Positions 15,302 through 23,212 of a DNA stretch of 25,833 bases are shown in pieces (positions within the stretch are counted from its first letter, which is position 1; every line of letters begins with the position of its first letter). Source of the DNA: an uncultured Clostridia bacterium (lineage in GTDB: Bacteria; Bacillota; Clostridia; RGIG6154); NCBI GenBank assembly GCA_934446135.1, contig CAKSDT010000011.1, positions 1-25,833 of the forward strand, given 5' to 3'. The translations under genes were made by a program, and so were the position numbers. Below the pieces are notes generated by a model. That model worked only from the letters and a program-made list of their open reading frames with translations. It made no database searches and had not been told where the DNA came from.

Positions 15302-17296
15302 ATGCAGAGAATCGGAGTTTTTGTCTGTCACTGCGGAACTAATATTGCAGGTACTGTAGATGTTAAAACGGTCGCCGAAACTTTAAAAAGCGAACCCGGC
15401 GTTGTTTTCTCCACAGACTATCAGTATATGTGTTCTCAGGCAGGACAGGATATGATAAAAAATGCAATTAAAGAATATAACCTTACGGGTATAGTAGTCT
15501 GTTCATGTTCTCCAAGAATGCACGAAGCAACATTCAGAAAGACTGCACAGGCTGCGGGCATAAATCCGTATATGGTTGAAATTGCAAATATAAGAGAGCA
15601 GTGTTCGTGGGTTCATAAGGAAATGCCCATAGGTACTGAAAAGGCTATTATTTTAGGCAAGGCAGCAGTTGCAAAAGTTAATCTTAATACGCCTTTAACG
15701 CCCGGTGAGAGTCCTGTTACAAAGCGTGCTTTGGTAATAGGAGGAGGAATTGCAGGTATTCAGACTGCACTTGATATTGCAGATGCAGGTTTTCCTGTTG
15801 ACATAGTTGAAACAAAACCTACAATCGGCGGAAAAATGGCACAACTTGATAAAACATTTCCGACACTTGACTGTGCTGCGTGTATTTTGACACCAAAAAT
15901 GGTTGATGTTGCTCAGAATGAAAAAATAAGAATATTCTCATATTCTGAAGTTACTGATGTAAAAGGATTTGTCGGAAACTTCGAAGTTACAATAAAGAAG
16001 AAAGCAAGATATGTAAAGGAAGATGTATGTACAGGCTGCGGACTTTGTACTGAAAAATGTCCTCAGAAGAAAGTGCCGAATGAATTTAATCTCGGCATGG
16101 ATAACAGGCGTGCGATTTACATTCCTTTTGCTCAGGCAGTTCCTAAGGTTGCAACAATCGACCCTGATTACTGTATGATGCTTAAAACGGGCAAGTGCGG
16201 AGTTTGTTCCAAAGTATGTTCTGCAGGTGCTATTGACTATAAGGCAAAAGATGAATATACGAATGAAAAATACGGTGCAATAGTTGTAGCAACAGGATTT
16301 AATCCTATCTCAATGGATAAATTTGACGAGTACGCATATTCACAGTCTAAAGATGTTATAACATCACTTGAACTTGAAAGGCTTATGAATGCTGCAGGAC
16401 CCACGGGCGGAACACTTTTAAGACCGTCGGATAATGAACATCCCCATACAATTGTATTTGTTCAGTGCGTAGGTTCGAGATGTGAATCATGTGCCGAAAA
16501 GGGAAAAGAATACTGCTCAAAAATATGCTGTATGTATACTGCAAAACATTCAATGCTTATTCGGGATAAATATCCTGATACAGATGTGTATGTATTTTAT
16601 ATAGATGTCCGTACACCGGGTAAAAACTTTGATGAATTTTACCGCCGTGCGGTTGAAGAATACGGCGTTCACTATATCAAAGGTATGGTTGGCAAAGTTA
16701 CTCCGGAAAACGGAAAACTGAAAGTTCAGGCGTCGGATTTGATTTACGGAACGCAGGTTCATATTGACGCTGATTTGGTTGTTCTTGCAGCAGCAATCGA
16801 ACCTGATAAATCAGCAAGAAATCTTGCAACAATGCTTACTGCAAGTATGGATACAAATGACTTTTTCACAGAGGCTCATCCAAAATTAAGACCTGTTGAA
16901 AGTCCGACTGCAGGGGTATTTCTTTCGGGAACCTGTCAGGGACCTAAAGATATTCCTGAAACAGTATCTCAGGCAGGTGCTGCCGCATCAAAGGTTATCG
17001 GTCTTTTGTGCAAAGATAAACTTACCGGAAATCCTTGCGTTGCCCATTCGGATGAAATGATGTGTAACGGATGTTCGACTTGTGAGAAGGTATGTCCTTA
17101 CGGTGCTATAACTTATGAAGTGAAAGAATTCAGAATGCCTGACAGAACTACCAAAAACCGCCGTGTTGCGGTTGTAAACGAAGCGGTTTGTCAGGGCTGC
17201 GGTGCTTGTACGGTTGCTTGTATGTCAGGTGCTATGGATCTTAAAGGATTTTTGAACAAGCAAATAATGGCGGAGGTGGACGCAATATGCAAATAA
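15302..17296 (+). CDS. hdrA: HdrA, FAD-containing electron-bifurcating subunit
   Basis: HdrA holds the FAD at which electron pairs are split. The 664 residues contain the N-terminal HdrA domain (GVFVCHCGTNIAG, CSCSPRMHEATFR), a Rossmann FAD site GGGIAG (147-152), an inserted ferredoxin domain with C243-C246-C249-C253 and C291/C299-C302-C306, the QCVGSR segment with a following cysteine cluster (EYCSKICCMYTAKHS), and a C-terminal two-cluster ferredoxin (C588-C591-C594-C598 and C630-C633-C636-C640). This is the full-length, single-chain form without fused MvhD. It overlaps the MvhD gene by 10 bases. The C-terminal ferredoxin is the likely exit toward low-potential ferredoxin. Confidence 0.95.
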   Translation: MQRIGVFVCHCGTNIAGTVDVKTVAETLKSEPGVVFSTDYQYMCSQAGQDMIKNAIKEYNLTGIVVCSCSPRMHEATFRKTAQAAGINPYMVEIANIREQCSWVHKEMPIGTEKAIILGKAAVAKVNLNTPLTPGESPVTKRALVIGGGIAGIQTALDIADAGFPVDIVETKPTIGGKMAQLDKTFPTLDCAACILTPKMVDVAQNEKIRIFSYSEVTDVKGFVGNFEVTIKKKARYVKEDVCTGCGLCTEKCPQKKVPNEFNLGMDNRRAIYIPFAQAVPKVATIDPDYCMMLKTGKCGVCSKVCSAGAIDYKAKDEYTNEKYGAIVVATGFNPISMDKFDEYAYSQSKDVITSLELERLMNAAGPTGGTLLRPSDNEHPHTIVFVQCVGSRCESCAEKGKEYCSKICCMYTAKHSMLIRDKYPDTDVYVFYIDVRTPGKNFDEFYRRAVEEYGVHYIKGMVGKVTPENGKLKVQASDLIYGTQVHIDADLVVLAAAIEPDKSARNLATMLTASMDTNDFFTEAHPKLRPVESPTAGVFLSGTCQGPKDIPETVSQAGAAASKVIGLLCKDKLTGNPCVAHSDEMMCNGCSTCEKVCPYGAITYEVKEFRMPDRTTKNRRVAVVNEAVCQGCGACTVACMSGAMDLKGFLNKQIMAEVDAICK

Positions 17297-17721
17297 ATGA
17301 ATATAAACCGCTTATAGTGGCATTTTGCTGTAATTGGTGTTCATATGCAGGTGCCGACCTTGCCGGAAATAACAGATTAAACTACCCGGCAGATGTGAAG
17401 ATAATCCGTGTGCCTTGTTCGTGCAGGGTAAACCCAATGTTTATACTCCGTGCTTTTCAGCGTGGGGCAGACGGCGTTATAATCTGCGGATGCCATCCGG
17501 GTGACTGTCATTATACATCGGGAAATTATTATACAAGACGCCGTATGGCACTTCTGTTTTCAATGCTCGATTATTTGGGAATTGAAAAAGAGCGTACCCG
17601 TGTTGAATGGGTAAGTGCGGCAGAGGGTGCAAAGTTTGCCGAAACTATGAATGACTTTGCCCAAACAGTTGCAAAACTCGGCGAAAACAAAAGATTGGAG
17701 GATTTACGATGCAAAAAATAA
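17287..17721 (+). CDS. mvhD: MvhD/FlxD-type [2Fe-2S] linker subunit
   Basis: MvhD-family proteins pass electrons from the input module (hydrogenase, formate dehydrogenase or NADH module) into HdrA. The 144 residues show the family pattern clearly: FCCNWCSYAGADLAG with C14, C15, C18; RVPCSCRVNP with C44, C46; and GCHPGDCHY with C67 slightly upstream, C69 and C74. No hydrogenase large subunit accompanies it here; the next genes encode an NAD(P)H-binding module, so the electron donor is probably NADH. It overlaps hdrA by 10 and the next gene by 13 bases. Confidence 0.93.
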   Translation: MQINEYKPLIVAFCCNWCSYAGADLAGNNRLNYPADVKIIRVPCSCRVNPMFILRAFQRGADGVIICGCHPGDCHYTSGNYYTRRRMALLFSMLDYLGIEKERTRVEWVSAAEGAKFAETMNDFAQTVAKLGENKRLEDLRCKK

Positions 17722-18701
17722 AGCGTGAAATTCTCGTATCAAAAGCGTCTGAACTTTTGAAAAACGGAACTGTAAACCGTGTACTTGGTTGGAAAACCGG
17801 CGATTTTGACTATGATATTACTCCGGGTATTTTTGATTCCGAAGAAAAGATTAAAGAAGGGTTTGTATGGAATGATTTCTGCGGAGCAAACTTTTCTAAA
17901 TATCTTGTAAAGGAAACTGAAAAAGACGATTCTAAAGTTTTGGTATTTTTAAAACCTTGCGACACATACAGTTTTAATCAACTTGTTACCGAACACAGAT
18001 TTTCACCCGAAAAGGTTTATGCTGTGGGTGTTATGTGCGACGGAATGATTGATATAAATAAGATTAAGGAAAAGGCAGAAGGAATAGTTAAAATTTCGGA
18101 TAAGGATGATAAGATTGAAGTACAGACTTTGTATGACGGCAATATCATCATTGACAGAAATGAGGTTCTCTCTGAGAGATGTCTTAACTGCAAATCCAAA
18201 AAGTGCGTTTATTATGATGAACTTTTGGGAGAGAACGGTGAGGTTTTGTCATCTGAGAGATTTTCCGAGGTTGAAAAACTTGAAAATATGACGCCTGATG
18301 AAAGATTTTCATTCTGGCAGAATGAACTTTCAAGATGTATAAGATGTAATGCCTGCCGTGATGTCTGTCCTGCCTGCACTTGCGAAAAGTGCGTATTTGA
18401 CAACCCGAATTCAGGGGTTGAAAACAAGGCGGCTTCAAACTCATTTGAGGAAAAAATGTTTCATATAATCCGTGCTTTCCATGTTGTAGGAAGGTGTACA
18501 GACTGCGGAGAATGTTCGAGAGTTTGTCCGCAGCACATACCGCTTCATCTTTTAAACCGTAAGTTCATTAAAGATATTGACGGATTTTACGGTGAATATC
18601 AGGCAGGAGCGGAAATAGGAAACAGACCTCCTATAGTTGATTACAAAACCGAGGACTTAGAACCCGGAGAAGCAGTAAAGGGGGTCGGAAATAATGCGTA
18701 A
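17709..18701 (+). CDS. Iron-sulfur electron transfer protein, FlxC-like
   Basis: A 330-residue soluble protein with two [4Fe-4S] motifs near the C-terminus, C210-C213-C216-C220 and C263-C266-C269-C273. Its N-terminal part (LVFLKPCDTYSF around residue 80, GVMCDGM around 107) recalls the F420-reducing hydrogenase/formate dehydrogenase beta family. Extra cysteines at C158, C161, C166 (CLNCKSKKC) and C223, C225, C228 (CTCEKC, just behind the first ferredoxin motif) may hold another metal. Its place between the MvhD-like gene and the FlxB/FlxA-like pair mirrors flxABCD of D. vulgaris in reverse order, which is why I call it FlxC-like. GGAGG at 17697-17701 fixes the start. Confidence 0.8.
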   Translation: MQKIKREILVSKASELLKNGTVNRVLGWKTGDFDYDITPGIFDSEEKIKEGFVWNDFCGANFSKYLVKETEKDDSKVLVFLKPCDTYSFNQLVTEHRFSPEKVYAVGVMCDGMIDINKIKEKAEGIVKISDKDDKIEVQTLYDGNIIIDRNEVLSERCLNCKSKKCVYYDELLGENGEVLSSERFSEVEKLENMTPDERFSFWQNELSRCIRCNACRDVCPACTCEKCVFDNPNSGVENKAASNSFEEKMFHIIRAFHVVGRCTDCGECSRVCPQHIPLHLLNRKFIKDIDGFYGEYQAGAEIGNRPPIVDYKTEDLEPGEAVKGVGNNA

Positions 18702-19719
18702 AATTTCACTTGATAAGTTAGAAAGCCTTTTTGAAGCCATATCATCAAAGCAGACCTTTTATATGCCTGTTGATACAGAAAAAGGTGCTGAATTTAAAAG
18801 GTGGGAAAAGGGCCAGGCTCTCTCAAACGCTTTAAACACCCAAAGAAGTGCAAAAGATTTCTTTTTTCCGCAGACAGAAAACCTCGTAGATTTTAAAGTT
18901 GACGGAAAAAATATTGAAATTTTAGACCCGAGAGAAGAATCCGAGGATTTTGTCTTGTTTGGTGTCCGTGCCTGTGATGCAAAAAGTTTTGAAATACTTG
19001 ATAATGTCTTTTTGGCCGAACCTGTAGACACTTATTATAAAAACCGAAGGGACCACGCAACTGTGATGACTCTTGCGTGCAATAAGCCTCACGAAACTTG
19101 TTTTTGCGGCACTTTTGATATTGACGCGGCAAATCCGGGCGGAGATGTTTCCTGTTTTATGACAGAAAGTTTTCTTTACCTTAAAGAAAACACTGAAAAA
19201 GGTGCAAAACTTGTTGAGTCTTTAACAAATATAACGGATGATGCCGACGAAACTGAGATTGTTGCTCAAAAGGAACTGATTTCGGAAAGACTTTCAAAAC
19301 TTCCTCTTGCTTCGCTCAAAAAGGAAGCGTTCGGCGACGGTAAAACATCTGAATTCTTTGATGCACCTGAGTGGAAAGAACTTTCAGAGTCGTGCTTGGG
19401 TTGCGGAACATGTACTTTTGTTTGCCCGACTTGCCAGTGCTATGATATAAAGGATTTCAACACAGGTCACGGTGTAAAGCGTTTCAGATGTTGGGATTCT
19501 TGTATGTATTCTGAATTCACCAAGATGTCTGCAGGGCAGCCGAGACTTACGCAAATGGAGCGTTTCCGCCAGCGTTTTATGCACAAACTTGTTTATTATC
19601 CTACAAACAACAACGGACTTTTTTCATGCGTTGGCTGCGGAAGATGTATAAATAAATGTCCCATTCAGATGAATATAGTAAAAGTAATGAAAAAGTTGGG
19701 AGGCTTCGATAATGCTTGA
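18694..19719 (+). CDS. 4Fe-4S dicluster protein, AsrA/FlxB-like
   Basis: A 341-residue protein resembling the A subunit of anaerobic sulfite reductase and the beta subunit of NAD(P)-dependent sulfhydrogenase-type enzymes: FGVRACDAKSFEILDNVF (93-110) in the N-terminal domain, then two [4Fe-4S] motifs at C234-C237-C240-C244 (CLGCGTCTFVCP) and C312-C315-C318-C322 (CVGCGRCINKCP). CPTCQCYD follows the first motif. Such proteins work as a pair with an FNR-type flavoprotein, which is the next gene (8-base overlap). It should relay electrons from the NADH-oxidising subunit to the FlxC-like and MvhD-like proteins. Confidence 0.85.
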   Translation: MRKISLDKLESLFEAISSKQTFYMPVDTEKGAEFKRWEKGQALSNALNTQRSAKDFFFPQTENLVDFKVDGKNIEILDPREESEDFVLFGVRACDAKSFEILDNVFLAEPVDTYYKNRRDHATVMTLACNKPHETCFCGTFDIDAANPGGDVSCFMTESFLYLKENTEKGAKLVESLTNITDDADETEIVAQKELISERLSKLPLASLKKEAFGDGKTSEFFDAPEWKELSESCLGCGTCTFVCPTCQCYDIKDFNTGHGVKRFRCWDSCMYSEFTKMSAGQPRLTQMERFRQRFMHKLVYYPTNNNGLFSCVGCGRCINKCPIQMNIVKVMKKLGGFDNA

Positions 19720-20545
19720 TACCAAAGAAACACTCATTCCAACAGTCGGGGTTGTTACCGACATTCGTATTGATACACCCGATGTTAAGACATTTCGTGT
19801 TGTAACTCCCGACGGGAAAAAGGCATTTTCCCATAAACCGGGACAGTGTGCAATGCTTTCAGTCCCCGGCGTCGGAGAAGCAATGTTCTCTATTACTTCT
19901 TCACCGACAAATGAAGAATATATGGAATTTTCCATCAAAAAATGCGGTTGTGTGACAGAGTGGCTTCATTCAATGGAAGTGGGTCAGCAGATAACAATAA
20001 GGGGACCGTACGGCAATGCTTTTCCCGTGGACACTGCGTTTGTCGGAAAAGATATGCTCTTTATTGCCGGCGGTATAGGTCTTGCACCGCTCCGCTCTGT
20101 TATAAATTATTGCCGTCACTTTCGTGACCGCTACGGAAAAATTGATATAGTTTACGGCTCGAGAAGTATGAATGACCTTGTTGATTACAAAGAAATAATC
20201 GACGAGTGGTCTAAAGACAGCGGAGTTAATGTTTATCTTACTATTGATAAGGAACAGCCGGAGTGGAAAGGTCATGTCGGTTTTGTTCCGAATTATGTTA
20301 AAGAATTAAACTTTTCAACAGATAAAACTGCCGTTTTGTGCGGACCTCCGATTATGATTAAATTTACTCTTTCGGGTTTGGAAGAACTTGGATTTGATAA
20401 AACACAGGTTTATACTACGATGGAACTTCGTATGAAATGCGGAATAGGAAAATGCGGAAGATGCAACATAGGTTCGAAATATGTATGCAAGGACGGACCT
20501 GTATTCCGCTGTGACGAGATAGACGAACTTCCCGACGAATATTAA
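19712..20545 (+). CDS. FAD/NAD(P)H-binding oxidoreductase with [2Fe-2S], FlxA/AsrB-like
   Basis: The probable NADH entry point. The 277 residues follow ferredoxin-NADP reductase architecture: FAD domain with PGQCAMLSVPGVGEAMFSITSSP (residues about 43-66, in two pieces) and RGPYGNAFP, NAD domain with FIAGGIGLAPLRSVI (117-131) and AVLCGPPIMI, and a C-terminal [2Fe-2S] motif C243-C248-C251-C259 (MKCGIGKCGRC) as in AsrB and PyrK. The canonical RxYS flavin motif reads AMFSI, as in the AsrB branch. PyrK is the main alternative, but no pyrimidine gene is nearby. The sequence alone does not settle NADH versus NADPH. Confidence 0.88.
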   Translation: MLDTKETLIPTVGVVTDIRIDTPDVKTFRVVTPDGKKAFSHKPGQCAMLSVPGVGEAMFSITSSPTNEEYMEFSIKKCGCVTEWLHSMEVGQQITIRGPYGNAFPVDTAFVGKDMLFIAGGIGLAPLRSVINYCRHFRDRYGKIDIVYGSRSMNDLVDYKEIIDEWSKDSGVNVYLTIDKEQPEWKGHVGFVPNYVKELNFSTDKTAVLCGPPIMIKFTLSGLEELGFDKTQVYTTMELRMKCGIGKCGRCNIGSKYVCKDGPVFRCDEIDELPDEY

Positions 20546-20561
20546 TAAGGAGATTTTTGAT

Positions 20562-21236
20562 ATGGAAAATATGGTAAATATTTATCTGTTCGGCAAGAAG
20601 TATAAGGTACCTGACAACCTTACTATAATGCGTGCAATGGAATATGCCGGTTATCAGTTGATAAGGGGCTGCGGTTGCCGTAACGGATTTTGCGGTGCCT
20701 GTGCAACAATTTATCGCATAAAAGGTGACAGAGAACTTAAGACATGTCTTGCCTGTCAGACTAAAGTTGAGGATAATATGTATGTTGCAACACTTCCTTT
20801 CTTTCCGCTTGTTAAACAGGTTTACAACATTGAAAAAGTTAAACCGGAAGAAAGTATAATGATGCAGCTTTATCCCGAAATATATGCCTGCGTAGGTTGT
20901 AATGCCTGTACTAAAAGTTGTACCCAGGGACTTAATGTAATGCAGTATATTGCATACGCTCAGCGTGGTGAGTTTGATAAATGTGCCGAAGAATCTTTTG
21001 ACTGTGTAATGTGCGGAGTGTGTTCTTCACGCTGTCCTGCCGGAATTTCACATCCTCAGGTTGCAATGCTTGCAAGAAGATTAAACGGTAAATATCTTGC
21101 ACCTAAAACTAAACACCTTGAAGACCGTATACAGGAAATTAAAGACGGAACTTTTACCGAACTTATTGAAAAGTTAATGGAAAAGCCTGTAGAGGAATTA
21201 AAGGAACTTTACAATAACAGAGATATTGAAAAGTAA
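20562..21236 (+). CDS. frdB: Fumarate reductase-type iron-sulfur subunit (soluble)
   Basis: A 224-residue protein with an N-terminal plant-type [2Fe-2S] domain (C39, C44, C47, C62 in CGCRNGFCGACATI and KTCLACQ) and two ferredoxin motifs, C110-C113-C116-C120 and C148-C151-C154-C158. Classical SdhB/FrdB has one [4Fe-4S] and one [3Fe-4S] cluster plus a quinone site; here the sequence supports two [4Fe-4S] clusters. No anchor subunit is encoded in the window. In methanogen TfrB the same kind of protein is fused to CCG domains; here the CCG domains are in the separate HdrB. The C-terminal 50 residues are helical and charged. It precedes frdA by 12 bases. Confidence 0.82.
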   Translation: MENMVNIYLFGKKYKVPDNLTIMRAMEYAGYQLIRGCGCRNGFCGACATIYRIKGDRELKTCLACQTKVEDNMYVATLPFFPLVKQVYNIEKVKPEESIMMQLYPEIYACVGCNACTKSCTQGLNVMQYIAYAQRGEFDKCAEESFDCVMCGVCSSRCPAGISHPQVAMLARRLNGKYLAPKTKHLEDRIQEIKDGTFTELIEKLMEKPVEELKELYNNRDIEK

Positions 21237-21248
21237 GGAGGGGCAAAA

Positions 21249-22844
21249 ATGTATTCAAAAGAATTTCAGGATTCACTTAAAAAAGTTGAAGCGGCGAGAA
21301 AAGAAAATATTGCTCTTGAACCTAACCGTATGACTGCCAAAGAAAAAGAAGATTTGCTTGCGGCATATCATCCGGATTATAAAAAGAGCGAGTTTGAAAC
21401 ATTAAAAATAGGACCTAACAAAGGTGAGAGCGTTCCGAAAGAACTTTGCGGACTTTTGCAGGCAAAAAGCCGTATTACGGAAGAAGATGTGGATCTTAAC
21501 AATATTAAATATGATGTAGATGTACTTATAATAGGCGGCGGCGGAGCAGGAACATCGGCTGCAATTGAAGCGGATAATGCCGGAGCAAAAACAATGATAG
21601 TTACCAAACTTCGTATGGGCGATGCAAATACAATGATGGCAGAGGGCGGAATACAGGCGGCAGATAAGCCGAACGATTCTCCGGCAATTCACTTTGTTGA
21701 CGCATTTGGCGGCGGACATTATGCCGCAAAGCGTGAACTTCTTGCAAAACTTGTTTGCGATGCACCTGAGGCGATAGGATGGCTTAACGAACTCGGTGTT
21801 GAATTTGACAAAGAACCTGACGGCACTATGATTACAACTCACGGCGGCGGAACATCAAGAAAAAGAATGCACGCTGCAAAAGACTATTCGGGTGCTGAAA
21901 TTATGAGAACTCTTCGTGACGAGGTTTTAAACCGCGGTATCGAAGTTGTTGATTTTACTTCTGCAATAGAACTCATTCTTGATGAAAACGGAAATGCGGC
22001 AGGTGCCGTTTTGATGAATATGGAAACAAAAGAACTTATGGTTGCAAGAGCAAAAACTGTAATCATTGCAACAGGCGGTGCAGGCCGTATGCACTATCAG
22101 GGATTTCCTACATCAAACCATTACGGAGCAACGGCGGACGGCCTTGTTTTGGGATACAGAGCAGGTGCAAAACTTCTTTATGCAGATACACTTCAGTATC
22201 ATCCTACGGGAGCGGCTTTTCCGCAGCAGATATTCGGAGCACTTGTTACAGAAAAAGTCCGTTCTCTCGGTGCAAAACTTGTTAACCGTGACGGAAAAGT
22301 GTTTATGCACCCGTTAGAGACCCGTGATGTTGCAGCAGCGTCAATTATAAGAGAGTGTTCGGATAACGGCGAAGGTGTTGACACAGGAAGCGGAAAAGCC
22401 GTTTGGCTTGATACTCCCATGATTGAAGAGATAGGCGGAGAGGGTACTATTGAAAAAAGAATTCCTGCAATGATGAGAATGTTTGCAAGTTATGGAATTG
22501 ATATAAGAAAAGAACCTATTCTGGTTTATCCTACACTTCATTATCAGAACGGCGGACTTGACATTAATGTTGACGGTATGACAACTAACATTGAAAATCT
22601 TTATGTTGCCGGCGAGGCAGTAGGAGGAATACACGGAAGAAACAGACTTATGGGCAATTCGCTTCTTGATATTATTGTGTTCGGAAGGAGTGCAGGTAAA
22701 AACGCATCCCAAAGAGCAAAGAGTGTTAAACCCGGAAAACTTACATTAAAACATATAAGCGAGTTTGACAAACAGAGGAAAGATGCAGGAATTGTAACAG
22801 ATGAAGTATCACCGAAACTTCTTCCCGATTACAGAAGAAAATAA
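21249..22844 (+). CDS. frdA: Fumarate reductase-type flavoprotein, non-covalent FAD
   Basis: A 531-residue member of the SdhA/FrdA/NadB family. It has the FAD site GGGGAG (96-101), AEGGIQAA (131-138), TGGAGR (275-280) and AGEAVGGIHGRNRLMGNSLL (454-473). The fumarate site residues can all be aligned to E. coli FrdA: H318 (LQYHPTG), T334/E335, R359 (ETRD), H431 (LHYQNGG) and R466 (HGRNR). The residue that carries covalent FAD in FrdA (H44) is N127, so the FAD should be non-covalent. It has about 85 residues before the FAD motif and lacks most of the C-terminal helical domain (only about 50 residues after FGRSAG). No signal peptide is seen, so it is cytosolic. L-aspartate oxidase or another 2-enoate reductase are alternatives; fumarase next door favours fumarate. 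Confidence 0.85.
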   Translation: MYSKEFQDSLKKVEAARKENIALEPNRMTAKEKEDLLAAYHPDYKKSEFETLKIGPNKGESVPKELCGLLQAKSRITEEDVDLNNIKYDVDVLIIGGGGAGTSAAIEADNAGAKTMIVTKLRMGDANTMMAEGGIQAADKPNDSPAIHFVDAFGGGHYAAKRELLAKLVCDAPEAIGWLNELGVEFDKEPDGTMITTHGGGTSRKRMHAAKDYSGAEIMRTLRDEVLNRGIEVVDFTSAIELILDENGNAAGAVLMNMETKELMVARAKTVIIATGGAGRMHYQGFPTSNHYGATADGLVLGYRAGAKLLYADTLQYHPTGAAFPQQIFGALVTEKVRSLGAKLVNRDGKVFMHPLETRDVAAASIIRECSDNGEGVDTGSGKAVWLDTPMIEEIGGEGTIEKRIPAMMRMFASYGIDIRKEPILVYPTLHYQNGGLDINVDGMTTNIENLYVAGEAVGGIHGRNRLMGNSLLDIIVFGRSAGKNASQRAKSVKPGKLTLKHISEFDKQRKDAGIVTDEVSPKLLPDYRRK

Positions 22845-22874
22845 AACATTAAAAAGAAAGTTGGTTAAATTATT

Positions 22875-23195
22875 ATGCCATTTGTAACAGATTTGCTTGA
22901 AGCGCTTACTATATTTTGTTTTGGTCTTTCGTGGCCTATTTCAATAAGAAAATCAATAGTATCACGCACGGCAAAAGGAAAAAGCCTGTTTTTCGAAATT
23001 TTCCTTTTAATAGGTTATGCCTGCGGAATTGCAAGAAAAATTATACAGTTTAACGGCGGAGAAAACGGATTTATGTTCTTTTTAAGTTCCTTTTTCTATG
23101 TACTTAATTTTATTGAAATATCTATAGATGTTGCTTTGTATTTCAGAAACAAAAAACTTGATGAAATTGCCGACAGAAACCTTCAGAATGTCTGA
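22875..23195 (+). CDS. Small three-helix membrane protein, possibly PQ-loop-like
   Basis: A 106-residue protein with three hydrophobic segments at about 5-22, 38-57 and 66-90. The pattern CFGLSWPISIRKSIVSRTAK with GKSLFFEI, then GYACGIARK, is reminiscent of the PQ-loop/SemiSWEET fold (proline after the aromatic in helix 1, a GKS/F step into helix 2), but I cannot assign a function. The ribosome binding site is weak. It lies 30 bases after frdA and its TGA overlaps the first possible rex start, so it may be co-transcribed with both. Confidence 0.7.
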   Translation: MPFVTDLLEALTIFCFGLSWPISIRKSIVSRTAKGKSLFFEIFLLIGYACGIARKIIQFNGGENGFMFFLSSFFYVLNFIEISIDVALYFRNKKLDEIADRNLQNV

Positions 23196-23212
23196 TGACA
23201 GGAGATGATTTT

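Noticed and set aside
14093..17721. Methanogen-type heterodisulfide reductase as evidence of an archaeon
   Set aside because: The ribosomal genes are clearly bacterial (clostridial), and Hdr homologues are widespread in anaerobic bacteria.
21402..21842. Long minus-strand open frame opposite frdA (also 5165-5623 opposite secY and 22341-22712 opposite frdA)
   Set aside because: Cysteine/serine-rich low-complexity translations with no ribosome binding site, lying wholly opposite conserved genes; they are shadow frames.
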